A DNA stretch of 6,425 nt from assembly GCA_002434335.1 (NCBI GenBank), contig DJJW01000095.1:139495-145919 (forward strand), given 5' to 3'. Made by a program: the position numbers and the translations under genes. This DNA comes from Lachnoclostridium sp. UBA6558 (GTDB taxonomy: Bacteria; Bacillota; Clostridia; Lachnospirales; Lachnospiraceae). Of this stretch, positions 1 to 5,691 are shown one piece after another (the stretch's first letter is position 1; each line of letters starts with the position of its first letter). Under the pieces are notes generated by a model. That model worked only from the letters and a program-made list of their open reading frames with translations, had not been told where the DNA came from and ran no database searches.

Positions 1-452
1 ACAGCAATGATATAGGCTGGAACTGTGATCAACCAGAAGCACTTTAAATATAAGGATAACCGGAACACAGAGCCAAGAGCAATTACTGTATACGGCAGAT
101 ACAGGATTGTTAACAGAATACCACATACTATCGCAGCTATTATAAGCGCAGTCATCCTTACGACATTTAGCAGCACCGGCGATACGATACTGTCTGTTAG
201 CACAGCGGTTCTGTTTCTATTTACCATATCAAATTCATAAAGAGCCAATATTGTAAATAGAAAAGCACCTCCAAATGCACCTGCCAGTGCGGGGTTTGCA
301 ATATATGCCGCTGATCTCATTAAGGTATTTGAAGGTTTGTAGAGAAAATACCCTGCCAACGGAGTAAGAACCGTTAGAAGCAGAATACTCCAGGTAAATC
401 TGGTACGAAAGATGCGCCTGGTTTCAACCTTCAGATAGTTCAAAAAGTTCAT
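1..452 (-). CDS. ABC-2 type transporter permease, N-terminal part (runs off the left edge)
   Basis: This is the membrane subunit of an ABC exporter, working with the ATPase encoded just upstream. The first 150 codons are present and the frame is still open at base 1, so the C-terminus is missing. The N-terminus is a short, basic cytoplasmic segment (MNFLNYLKVETRRIFRTRFT) of the kind that precedes the first helix in ABC-2 permeases. Hydrophobic segments lie at about residues 20-37, 54-72 and 99-119, with a fourth starting near 139. The start codon overlaps the ATPase stop in an ATGA arrangement (449-452), which indicates translational coupling. A GAGAGG-type ribosome site lies inside the ATPase gene at 463-469, about 10 nt upstream. 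The permease role is confident from context and topology. The substrate is unknown; exporters of this kind next to BlaI-type regulators may handle cell-envelope-active compounds, but that is inference. Confidence 0.82.
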   Translation of the reverse strand, partial: MNFLNYLKVETRRIFRTRFTWSILLLTVLTPLAGYFLYKPSNTLMRSAAYIANPALAGAFGGAFLFTILALYEFDMVNRNRTAVLTDSIVSPVLLNVVRMTALIIAAIVCGILLTILYLPYTVIALGSVFRLSLYLKCFWLITVPAYIIA

Positions 453-1312
453 ATGTCCACATCCTCTCTGGTAATCAGATACATATATGCATCCTCTAAA
501 GTGGGCTCAGTTTGCTTAGCCTCCGAAGGCAATTCCTTCGCAACTATACGGCACTTCACCCCATTTGCAGTATTGATACGGGTTGTTATATGGTAATCCC
601 CATGCTCTTCTTTCTTACCCTCTTCCAGGATACCTACATGCTCCCAGGCCATTAAGATCAACTGCTCCGGTGTTCCGTCATATCGAATTTTCCCTTCATG
701 CAATACAATCAGCCGGTTACAGATTGACTGGACATCCTCGATAATATGGGTAGATAATATTACAATTTTATCCTCTGCTTTTCTTGAAAATAGATTTCTG
801 AAATTTATTCTCTCCTCTGGATCAAGTCCTACCGTAGGTTCATCAAATATGAGTAAATCAGGATTGCCAAGGAATGCCTGAGCGATACCAACACGCTGCC
901 TTTGTCCACCTGAGAGCGTTTTAATCTTTGCTTTTCTTTTCTCCTCCAGATTCGTTTCCTTTATAGCTTCCTTAATTGCTTCTTTACTATTCTTAATTCC
1001 TTTTAAAGCAGCCATATAATCTAAAAACTGATATACTGTCAGCTCATCATATAAACCGAAGGTCTGAGGTAGATAACCTAAAGATGCTTTCAATTGCTTT
1101 TCATTTTTAAGTAATTCTACTCCATTAACGGTTATATTGCCGGAAGTAGGCAGCAATTCAGCGACCAGCAATTTCATAAGCGTTGATTTGCCGGCACCAT
1201 TTGGTCCAACCAACCCAATCAGGTTAGGACTTTTCATCTCAATGGCAACATCATTAAGAGCCTTTTTCCCTCCCGGATAGATTTTATTGATCTGACTAAT
1301 TGAGATATCCAT
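449..1312 (-). CDS. ABC transporter ATP-binding protein
   Basis: Cytoplasmic ATPase subunit of the exporter, 287 aa. All nucleotide-binding motifs are intact: Walker A GPNGAGKS at 36-43, Q-loop glutamine 83 in YLPQ, signature LSGGQ at 133-137, Walker B LLIFDEP at 153-159 with catalytic Glu158, D-loop GLD at 162-164, and H-loop His189 in STH. The order and the C-terminal extension after about residue 215 fit the ABC-2 exporter type (CcmA/BcrA-like) rather than an importer. The start is supported by AGAAAGGGG at 1319-1327, 6 nt upstream of ATG. The stop overlaps the permease start by 4 nt. Upstream, 134 nt separate it from the M56 peptidase gene, with no terminator visible, so it is probably read from the blaI promoter. 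That gap holds a degenerate tandem repeat and may add local control. Substrate unknown. Confidence 0.93.
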   Translation of the reverse strand: MDISISQINKIYPGGKKALNDVAIEMKSPNLIGLVGPNGAGKSTLMKLLVAELLPTSGNITVNGVELLKNEKQLKASLGYLPQTFGLYDELTVYQFLDYMAALKGIKNSKEAIKEAIKETNLEEKRKAKIKTLSGGQRQRVGIAQAFLGNPDLLIFDEPTVGLDPEERINFRNLFSRKAEDKIVILSTHIIEDVQSICNRLIVLHEGKIRYDGTPEQLILMAWEHVGILEEGKKEEHGDYHITTRINTANGVKCRIVAKELPSEAKQTEPTLEDAYMYLITREDVDI

Positions 1313-1332
1313 TGTAAACCCCTTTCTATATT

Positions 1333-1404
1333 AGAAATTTTTTCCTTTTTATTCGAATTTTCTCTTGTTTATTTGAAATTTCTCTTTTTTAGATATTTCT
1401 CTTA
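1333..1404 (-). repeat. Degenerate tandem repeat of about 20 bp with GAAATTTC-like cores
   Basis: On the minus strand, four diverged units follow the pattern AAGAGAAAWTTCNAATAAA. Their cores read GAAATATC, GAAATTTC, GAAAATTC and GAAAAAATTTC. On the plus strand the cores begin near 1334, 1355, 1375 and 1392, giving steps of 21, 20 and 17 bp. GAAATTTC is a perfect palindrome. The array fills most of the 134-nt gap between the M56 peptidase and ATPase genes and ends directly at the ATPase ribosome binding site. It could be a regulator-binding array, an mRNA element or simple AT-rich drift; the sequence does not decide. Confidence 0.5.
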
Positions 1405-1446
1405 CTATTAAATTCCTTATAACTTTAATCCCTATCTTTGAATTAC

Positions 1447-2517
1447 TTAATCTGCCTGTCTGTAATAATAACTGGTTCCTGAGCTGTAAGCAATTTCTCC
1501 GTCTTCCCCTGTCTCCGTTATATCCGTGGTTATAGAGATAACCGTTTCTACAGTTGTAGTATTTAAATCAATTCCAGTCAGTAGGATTCCGAATATGGCC
1601 ATGCCAATAATCACTGCACCTGTTTTCTTCTCACTTCCATCCATAATAGATTGGATTCTTTTCTTTATCCCCTTCCTCCCATTTGATAGATAGGACGAAA
1701 ACACCGGCTCTGCTTTAGAGTGCCCCTGCATCATTCCTATAATAGCTTCACAATACCGTATTCTTTTCTCGGTATCAGACCCTTTAATTACTTCATAATC
1801 ACAGGATAGTTCGCATTGCTCTGCGATTGCTTTTCCCATTATGTATACCAGCGGATTAAACCAGTTAATCGCTGTTGCTATCAGCACCAAGCCTTTATAC
1901 CATAGATCCTTTCGTACAAAATGAATCAGCTCGTGCCTCAATACCAGAGAAAGCTCTTCATCAAATAATTCTATGGAAGGAATTAGCAAAACCGGTTTTA
2001 TAAAACCTATCTGCATGGGACTTGAAATACATTGACTAATCAGTAATCTGACCGGTTTTGTTATTCCCATATCCCGGCTTAGCTTCTGAAGCTGTTTGTA
2101 CTGCTCTGAATTATTATCCTCCACTCCCCAACGCCTTAATAGCTTTGTAAATCGGTAATGCCTTCGTCCCTGGAACAGGATGAAGCTAATGAAACCAGCA
2201 AGCCATACACTCCCTATAATTTGATACCAGGGGATGCATACACTTTCAGTCTCTTTTCCTTCACTTAGATATATCTCCTGTTCATAACCTGAAGGATTAT
2301 CGTAAATAAATAAGGGTTCACTAGAGGGCCGTTCAACCATAATGTCAAAATGTATACGAAAGGGTACCACTAAACCTATTACCAGAAACAGCCAGGAATA
2401 ATAAATCCATTTGGCACGATATTTATTCAGTAATCGTGGAGTTATGATAAGAAAGCAAATAATCAGCAATGACATGGCAACGGAGTTTCCCACTAATAAA
2501 TCTAAAATCCTCTGCAT
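1447..2517 (-). CDS. BlaR1/MecR1-like M56 family membrane metallopeptidase, no penicillin-binding sensor domain
   Basis: Probable signal-transducing zinc protease that inactivates the BlaI-type repressor encoded just upstream; 356 aa. The gluzincin motif HELIH is at 195-199, and the probable third zinc ligand is Glu236 in ELSCD, as in M56 proteins. Predicted topology: helices at about 12-28, 37-53 and 98-116, a cytoplasmic protease domain of about 117-300, and a last helix at about 301-317. This leaves an outside loop (54-97) and a Thr-rich tail (318-356) exposed. BlaR1 and MecR1 are near 585-600 aa and end in a penicillin-binding domain; here that domain is absent, so beta-lactam sensing by acylation is unlikely. 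The start is fixed by AGGAGG at 2525-2530, 7 nt upstream and inside the last codons of the repressor gene. Only 1 nt separates the two genes, so translation is probably coupled. The signal sensed is unknown. Confidence 0.9.
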   Translation of the reverse strand: MQRILDLLVGNSVAMSLLIICFLIITPRLLNKYRAKWIYYSWLFLVIGLVVPFRIHFDIMVERPSSEPLFIYDNPSGYEQEIYLSEGKETESVCIPWYQIIGSVWLAGFISFILFQGRRHYRFTKLLRRWGVEDNNSEQYKQLQKLSRDMGITKPVRLLISQCISSPMQIGFIKPVLLIPSIELFDEELSLVLRHELIHFVRKDLWYKGLVLIATAINWFNPLVYIMGKAIAEQCELSCDYEVIKGSDTEKRIRYCEAIIGMMQGHSKAEPVFSSYLSNGRKGIKKRIQSIMDGSEKKTGAVIIGMAIFGILLTGIDLNTTTVETVISITTDITETGEDGEIAYSSGTSYYYRQAD

Positions 2518-2518
2518 C

Positions 2519-2896
2519 CTATTTCCTCCTGCTCTTTACCCATTCCATTAATTCCTCCAGGTCCCTGTCATTAACCTTTTTATCATCGTAGAGTGTATTG
2601 ACGAGGCTTAGAAAAGAGTTCTCATGATAGTTTTTCATAAAATTTCCTGTTTCCAGTTTCAGATATTCTTCTCTGGTGATTAAGGGAAAATACCTTCGTT
2701 CTTTGCCATTCTTTTCTGTCTTAAGAAAACCTTTCTCTACCAATCTAAGCATCAAAGAGATAATTGTAGGTGCTTTCCACCCACGGATATTACCCAATTG
2801 CTCCATAATTATATTAGTTGTAATAGGCGGTTCATTCATCCAGATTACTTTCATTATTTCAAATTCTGCCTCCGGTAGTTTCTTTATGTCTTTCAT
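2519..2896 (-). CDS. BlaI/MecI/CopY-family transcriptional repressor
   Basis: Winged-helix DNA-binding repressor, 125 aa, within the 120-130 aa range usual for the family. The N-terminus KLPEAEFEIMKVIW is typical of BlaI/MecI. The wHTH spans about residues 7-75, with the recognition region near W40-KAPTIISLMLRLVEKGFL and a basic wing near 60-70 (KNGKERRYF). The rest forms the helical dimerisation part. The chosen ATG at 2896 has a good ribosome site (AGAGAGG, 2902-2908, 5 nt away). A longer in-frame start at 2953 would add 19 charged residues and has poorer initiation signals. The gene is first in an operon with the M56 peptidase and the ABC exporter. Two operator-like repeats at its promoter suggest autorepression. 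In known systems the repressor is cleaved after induction by the BlaR1-type partner; here that is inferred. Confidence 0.92.
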   Translation of the reverse strand: MKDIKKLPEAEFEIMKVIWMNEPPITTNIIMEQLGNIRGWKAPTIISLMLRLVEKGFLKTEKNGKERRYFPLITREEYLKLETGNFMKNYHENSFLSLVNTLYDDKKVNDRDLEELMEWVKSRRK

Positions 2897-2901
2897 TGTA
2901 A

Positions 2902-2908
2902 CCTCTCT
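2902..2908 (-). promoter_or_regulatory. Ribosome binding site deciding the repressor start
   Basis: AGAGAGG lies 5 nt before the ATG at 2896. It favours the 125-aa repressor, which starts right before the conserved family N-terminus, over the in-frame ATG at 2953, whose nearest purine run is only AAGG at 4 nt. Confidence 0.65.
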
Positions 2909-3008
2909 TTCTGCTGTCTTTTCCGTTGTTTTTTTACTGTCTTTTGATATCATCTGGCCTTCTGCAATCTTCCGTCTTTCTATAATTTTCTCTTTTTCTG
3001 CAATTTCA

Positions 3009-3120
3009 TTCTCTCTTCTTATCTCCTTCTCTTCTTATCTCTTTCTGTCTGCTTTCTCTTTCTGTTTGCTCTTTTCTCTCTGTCTGCTTCCTTTTTCTGC
3101 CTGATTTCTCTTTCTGTCTT
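3009..3120 (-). repeat. Purine-rich minisatellite-like leader of the repressor operon
   Basis: On the minus strand this transcribed leader is almost pure purine. Degenerate units starting GACAGARAGAGA begin at 3118, 3084 and 3049, a period of 34-35 nt. They are followed by a 16-nt tandem duplication (3040-3025 and 3024-3009), with copies identical at 13 of 16 positions. Half-unit similarity (CAGAAAGAGAAAGCA-like) suggests an older period near 17 nt. The complementary plus strand is a long polypyrimidine tract. The minus-strand reading frame in phase with the repressor is Lys/Arg/Glu-rich and is interrupted by only one stop (TAA, 3037-3035). Function unknown; it could affect mRNA structure, ribosome loading or copy-number variation. 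Confidence 0.6.
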
Positions 3121-3180
3121 TCTTGGCTGTCATGTTACTACAAACAATATAAAAACCCTTATTTTAACAGTTATAATCAT

Positions 3181-3209
3181 ATTTTACACTTGCCTAAAAT
3201 AAAAGTCAA
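3181..3209 (-). promoter_or_regulatory. Sigma-A-type promoter of the repressor-peptidase-ABC operon
   Basis: The -35 box TTGACT (3209-3204) is followed by a 17-nt spacer and the -10 box TAAAAT (3186-3181). Both hexamers match the vegetative consensus at five of six positions. Transcription should start near 3174, giving a leader of roughly 280 nt before the repressor ATG. One operator-like repeat covers the spacer and most of the -10 box, so a bound repressor would block polymerase. Confidence 0.8.
3182..3201 (-). promoter_or_regulatory. Putative BlaI-type operator O1, overlapping the -10 box
   Basis: Minus-strand TATTTTAGGCAAGTGTAAAA is an 18-of-20 match to a second copy 34 bp upstream. It carries the half site TGTA and a GCA-N2-TGT core, one mismatch from the ACA-N2-TGT core of BlaI/MecI/CopY operators. 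It sits inside the promoter spacer and -10 box, the expected place for a repressor site. Assignment to this repressor is inference. Confidence 0.65.
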
Positions 3210-3215
3210 TTCTTT

Positions 3216-3235
3216 TTTTACATTTGTCTAAAATA
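3216..3235 (-). promoter_or_regulatory. Putative BlaI-type operator O2, upstream of the -35 box
   Basis: Minus-strand TATTTTAGACAAATGTAAAA has dyad symmetry TTTT-N2-ACA-N2-TGT-N2-AAAA. This contains the ACA-N2-TGT core of BlaI-class operators, although the outer bases differ from the canonical TACA/TGTA pair. It lies 34 bp (about three helical turns) from O1, on the same face of the DNA, which would suit cooperative binding of two dimers. Confidence 0.65.
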
Positions 3236-3240
3236 TTTTT

Positions 3241-3290
3241 GCATAAAACAACAAGAGGCTATAGACTTATTGCTCTTTGTCTATAACCTC
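3241..3290 (-). terminator. Intrinsic terminator downstream of the SpoIIM-like gene
   Basis: The arms 3255-3266 and 3279-3290 (GAGGCTATAGAC with GTCTATAACCTC) pair over 12 positions with one mismatch around a 12-nt loop. On the minus strand the hairpin is followed by TTGTTGTTTT, an interrupted U-tract. The plus-strand exit has no U-tract, so it acts on leftward transcription. It insulates the repressor promoter, about 45 bp further on. The 81 bases between the hairpin and the upstream stop codon (3291-3371) show nothing else recognisable. Confidence 0.75.
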
Positions 3291-3371
3291 AGTTATTCTA
3301 TTCTGGCACTATTGCACTTTAAGAAACTCAAATTAAAGAACCAAACAACTTTCGCCCCCTATACTCCCAGC

Positions 3372-3977
3372 TTAAAAGAAATATAGTATTTTCCTGATTA
3401 TATAGGAGCCTATATAAGCCTCCGACAAACCTCCCAGTGCCAGAGCCATCCCCAGTAATATTACCAGAAACATATACTTTCCTATTTTCTCTCTCTTTCC
3501 TTTCTTACTTGTCATGTCATATCGCAGACTTTTACAGAGCCAAAATGCACATCGAATGGAAATCAGAGCAACCGGTATGTAAATCAGATATTGAGGGAAG
3601 GTGTAACCAAATATCAATAACAGTCCCTTAAAATGATATTCCATAAGTATAACCGAAATAAAAAAACTACCCTGAAATCCGATATAAACCAGGCAAAGGC
3701 ATATAAATGGAATACCAAGAGAGGTTACACATACCATCCATAAGAGGATAAAATTCTTAAAAAGGTCCCAGTATACATATTTTAATAATAGCTTATAATC
3801 AATGGAGGCTGTCCTTATCTGATATAAATAATCTTTATCCAATATATTTATATTTCCCTGATAAAAGCTCTTAAATACTCTTGCAAATATTATACCGAGA
3901 ACAGCTCCTATTGCCATTAACAGCAGACCTGCCTTTACTTCTCCCAGCCTGCGCAATTGCTGCTTCACAAAATCCAT
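3372..3977 (-). CDS. spoIIM: Stage II sporulation protein M-like membrane protein (SpoIIM/DUF95 family)
   Basis: Probable homologue of SpoIIM, which with SpoIID and SpoIIP forms the peptidoglycan-degrading complex of the mother cell that drives engulfment of the forespore; 201 aa, close to the usual length. Hydrophobic segments lie at about 16-35, 73-92, 93-112, 118-147 and 167-190, in agreement with a five-helix protein. Family-like features are the SLGIPF stretch (86-91), the KGLLLIFGYTFPQYLIYIPV region (117-136) and GLSEAYI near the C-terminus. The start at 3977 is chosen because AGGTG (3983-3987) lies 5 nt upstream; an earlier in-frame ATG at 4052 lies inside the nudF terminator and is not credible. 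The gene sits between two terminators, so it probably has its own promoter or depends on read-through. No convincing sporulation-sigma promoter was seen in the 47-nt leader. Confidence 0.78.
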   Translation of the reverse strand: MDFVKQQLRRLGEVKAGLLLMAIGAVLGIIFARVFKSFYQGNINILDKDYLYQIRTASIDYKLLLKYVYWDLFKNFILLWMVCVTSLGIPFICLCLVYIGFQGSFFISVILMEYHFKGLLLIFGYTFPQYLIYIPVALISIRCAFWLCKSLRYDMTSKKGKREKIGKYMFLVILLGMALALGGLSEAYIGSYIIRKILYFF

Positions 3978-4024
3978 AATTACACCTGTGCTAACGTCTA
4001 TAAGATAACATATGAAGCTTATAC

Positions 4025-4052
4025 AAAAAAAATGCCGGCATATAGCCGGCAT
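4025..4052 (-). terminator. Intrinsic terminator after nudF
   Basis: A perfect 8-bp GC-rich stem (ATGCCGGC at 4032-4039 with GCCGGCAT at 4045-4052) encloses a 5-nt loop. On the minus strand it is followed at once by a run of T (complement of 4025-4031). It begins 7 nt after the nudF stop codon and ends the proC-nudF transcript. Confidence 0.9.
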
Positions 4053-4059
4053 AGATAAG

Positions 4060-4596
4060 TTATTTATTTCTTTTGGTTTTATAAGCCAAAATCGCTGCTA
4101 TTGTTTTCGCGTCCTCAATCTGCCCTGTAAAAATAAAATTAACCAGTTCCTCTACTGTATAACTTTCCACCGATACGAATTCATCCTCATCAGGGTTCTG
4201 CTTTGAAGGGATTAAATGCTCTGTATAATAGATACCTATTTTCTCATTGCAGAAGGCAACCGTCGTATAAAGATCAAATAAATGCTCTATCTGTTCTGAT
4301 CTGTAGCCTGTCTCCTCCTCTAACTCTCTTCCGGCACAGGTTTTCATATCTTCTCCGGGGTTCAGACCTCCGGCTGGAATCTCAAGGGTATATTTTTCCA
4401 CAGCATTCCTATATTGTCTCACCATAATAATTTTACCATCCTCTGTAACCGGGACAATAGCAGCAGCCCCCTTATGACTGATAAAATCCCAATCAGCTGT
4501 CTTTCCGCTTGGCAGGCCCATAGTATCTGTATATACATCAATGATATGCCCTTTATGCACCGGTGTTCTCTTTAAACGCTTATATTCGTTATCCAT
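4060..4596 (-). CDS. nudF: Nudix hydrolase, ADP-ribose pyrophosphatase
   Basis: Cytoplasmic Nudix enzyme, 178 aa, probably hydrolysing ADP-ribose to AMP and ribose 5-phosphate. The Nudix box fits GX5EX7REUXEEXGU exactly: Gly76, Glu82, then RELEEETGY at 90-98, with Glu94 and Glu95 as likely metal ligands. The preceding segment (IIMVRQYRNAVEKYTLEIPAGGLNPGE) is characteristic of the NudF/ADP-ribose pyrophosphatase branch, including the RQYR motif and the EIPAGG lead-in to the box. The start at 4596 is chosen because GGGAGG (4601-4606) is 4 nt upstream and the conserved fold starts directly after it; an upstream in-frame GTG at 4626 lacks a ribosome site. It follows proC with a gap of 162 nt and no terminator, so co-transcription is likely. 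It ends at the hairpin at 4025-4052. Substrate preference within the family is by resemblance. Confidence 0.92.
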   Translation of the reverse strand: MDNEYKRLKRTPVHKGHIIDVYTDTMGLPSGKTADWDFISHKGAAAIVPVTEDGKIIMVRQYRNAVEKYTLEIPAGGLNPGEDMKTCAGRELEEETGYRSEQIEHLFDLYTTVAFCNEKIGIYYTEHLIPSKQNPDEDEFVSVESYTVEELVNFIFTGQIEDAKTIAAILAYKTKRNK

Positions 4597-4649
4597 ATTT
4601 CCTCCCATCTGTGTGCTTTCACACACGACAACTTAAGACTGGTCTGCAT

Positions 4650-4796
4650 TTATATATCAAAGTTACCTGCTATATTACTAACCGAAAAACCTGCCGAGTG
4701 TAATTTCATTTTATCAGCAGCTTTCCTTCCTATTAAAGCACCAGCACTTTCCACAATTTTATTTACTAAGAGCTGCCGCCTTTTCGTAGCAGGCAT
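4650..4796 (-). CDS. Possible small basic protein, 48 aa, overlapping the end of proC
   Basis: An ATG-to-TAA frame starts within the last codons of proC (38 nt overlap, different frame) and fills much of the proC-nudF gap. The product would be basic at the N-terminus (MPATKRRQLLVNK), with a small-residue-rich middle (ESAGALIGRKAADKMKL) and a polar end. There is no recognised domain or signal peptide. Codons in the non-overlapping part (GCT, GGT, AAA, AAT) resemble those of the neighbours. Initiation is weak: only a GAAAG at about 6 nt is visible, and an internal ATG at 4709 lacks a well-placed ribosome site. A chance open frame of this length is quite possible. Confidence 0.22.
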   Translation of the reverse strand: MPATKRRQLLVNKIVESAGALIGRKAADKMKLHSAGFSVSNIAGNFDI

Positions 4797-5559
4797 CAGT
4801 AGCTTTCATTACCGCATTACGAAATCCGAATTCTTCTAAAGCTTCTACTGCAGCAATTGTGGTTCCACCTGGTGAACACACCTGATCCTTTAATTTTCCG
4901 GGGTGCTCCCCAGTTTCCAGTACCATTTTTGCTGCTCCCAATACTGCCTGAGCCGTCAGCTTGTATGCCTTCTCTCTTGGAATTCCATACTTTACCGCAC
5001 TGTCAGCCAGTGCTTCAATAAACATATAAACATACGCCGGTGAGCTGCCGCTGGCACAGATTACTGCATTTATAAAACTTTCATCAAACTCCTCGTATTT
5101 ACCAAAAGCTTCAAAGAACCTATGAAGCAGCTCTTTCTCAACCTTAGCATACTCATCTTTGGAATAGCAGACTGCTGTCATTCCTTCTCCTACAAGTGCA
5201 GGAGTATTTGGCATGGAGCGAACAACCCTGACAGAATCACCGAGTGCCTCTTTCATAGCAGCAATTGTAATACCTGCCGCTGCAGAAATCAAGATATGCT
5301 CTTTTGTGAGACTCTCCTTGATATCAGCATATACCTCATGAAAGAACTGAGGTTTAACGGCTAATACAATATATTTACAGGACTGGACCAATTTCTTGTT
5401 GTTATTTACAAAATTTACTCCGGTCTTTTGGTTTATGAATTCTTTTCTTTCAGCTCTTACACAGTTAAACAGAAGAGATTCCTTACCAAACACCCTTACA
5501 GCTCCCATAAGCATTGGTAATCCCATATTACCAACACCTATAAATCCTATTTTATCCAT
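4759..5559 (-). CDS. proC: Pyrroline-5-carboxylate reductase
   Basis: Catalyses the last step of proline synthesis, NAD(P)H-dependent reduction of 1-pyrroline-5-carboxylate to L-proline, in the cytoplasm. The protein is 266 aa, normal for the family. The N-terminal Rossmann motif is GFIGVGNMG, with GxGxxG at residues 8-13. Further family marks are AVKPQ at 67-71, MPNTPALVGEGMT at 116-128, SGSSPAY at 170-176 in the C-terminal dimerisation domain, and the ProC signature LKDQVCSPGGTTIAAVEAL (223-241). The start is firm: AGGAGG at 5566-5571 lies 6 nt upstream of ATG and the Rossmann strand begins at residue 3. It is transcribed from the promoter at 5620-5648 and probably reads on into nudF. No other proline synthesis genes (proA, proB) are in the window. 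Confidence 0.96.
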   Translation of the reverse strand: MDKIGFIGVGNMGLPMLMGAVRVFGKESLLFNCVRAERKEFINQKTGVNFVNNNKKLVQSCKYIVLAVKPQFFHEVYADIKESLTKEHILISAAAGITIAAMKEALGDSVRVVRSMPNTPALVGEGMTAVCYSKDEYAKVEKELLHRFFEAFGKYEEFDESFINAVICASGSSPAYVYMFIEALADSAVKYGIPREKAYKLTAQAVLGAAKMVLETGEHPGKLKDQVCSPGGTTIAAVEALEEFGFRNAVMKATDACYEKAAALSK

Positions 5560-5619
5560 TGTAATCCTCCTGGTTCCATTCCCTGCTGTCCTGACTGTTT
5601 TATCAGGCCATGTGTATAT

Positions 5620-5648
5620 ATAATATCACAAAATCTATCAAATAACAA
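5620..5648 (-). promoter_or_regulatory. Probable sigma-A promoter of proC
   Basis: The -35 box TTGTTA (5648-5643), a 17-nt spacer and the -10 box TATTAT (5625-5620) are preceded by a TG at the extended -10 position. The predicted leader is only about 50 nt. It contains a small 5-bp hairpin (5590-5594 with 5603-5607) but nothing like a T-box or riboswitch. Confidence 0.6.
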
Positions 5649-5691
5649 ACTTACACACAAACACACCGCAACCTTCCTTGTGATATCGCCA

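Noticed and set aside
25..240. Plus-strand open frame of 71 codons at the left end
   Set aside because: It lies opposite the ABC permease, whose minus-strand frame has the operon overlap, a ribosome site and membrane segments.
2897..2953. Longer repressor starting at the in-frame ATG at 2953
   Set aside because: It would add 19 charged residues absent from the family, and its ribosome site is weaker than AGAGAGG before 2896.
2676..3104. Plus-strand open frame of 142 codons opposite the repressor gene and its leader
   Set aside because: It is Ser/Phe/Leu-rich because it reads the polypyrimidine complement of the purine-rich leader. It opposes a clear repressor gene and has no domain signal.
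3978..4052. Longer SpoIIM-like protein from the ATG at 4052
   Set aside because: That ATG is part of the nudF terminator stem and the added residues are not family-like. AGGTG supports 3977.
4597..4626. Longer NudF from the in-frame GTG at 4626
   Set aside because: No ribosome site precedes it, while GGGAGG lies just before the ATG at 4596.
5560..5612. T-box or proline-responsive leader before proC
   Set aside because: The leader is only about 50 nt and has a single 5-bp hairpin. No T-box sequence or antiterminator pair is present.
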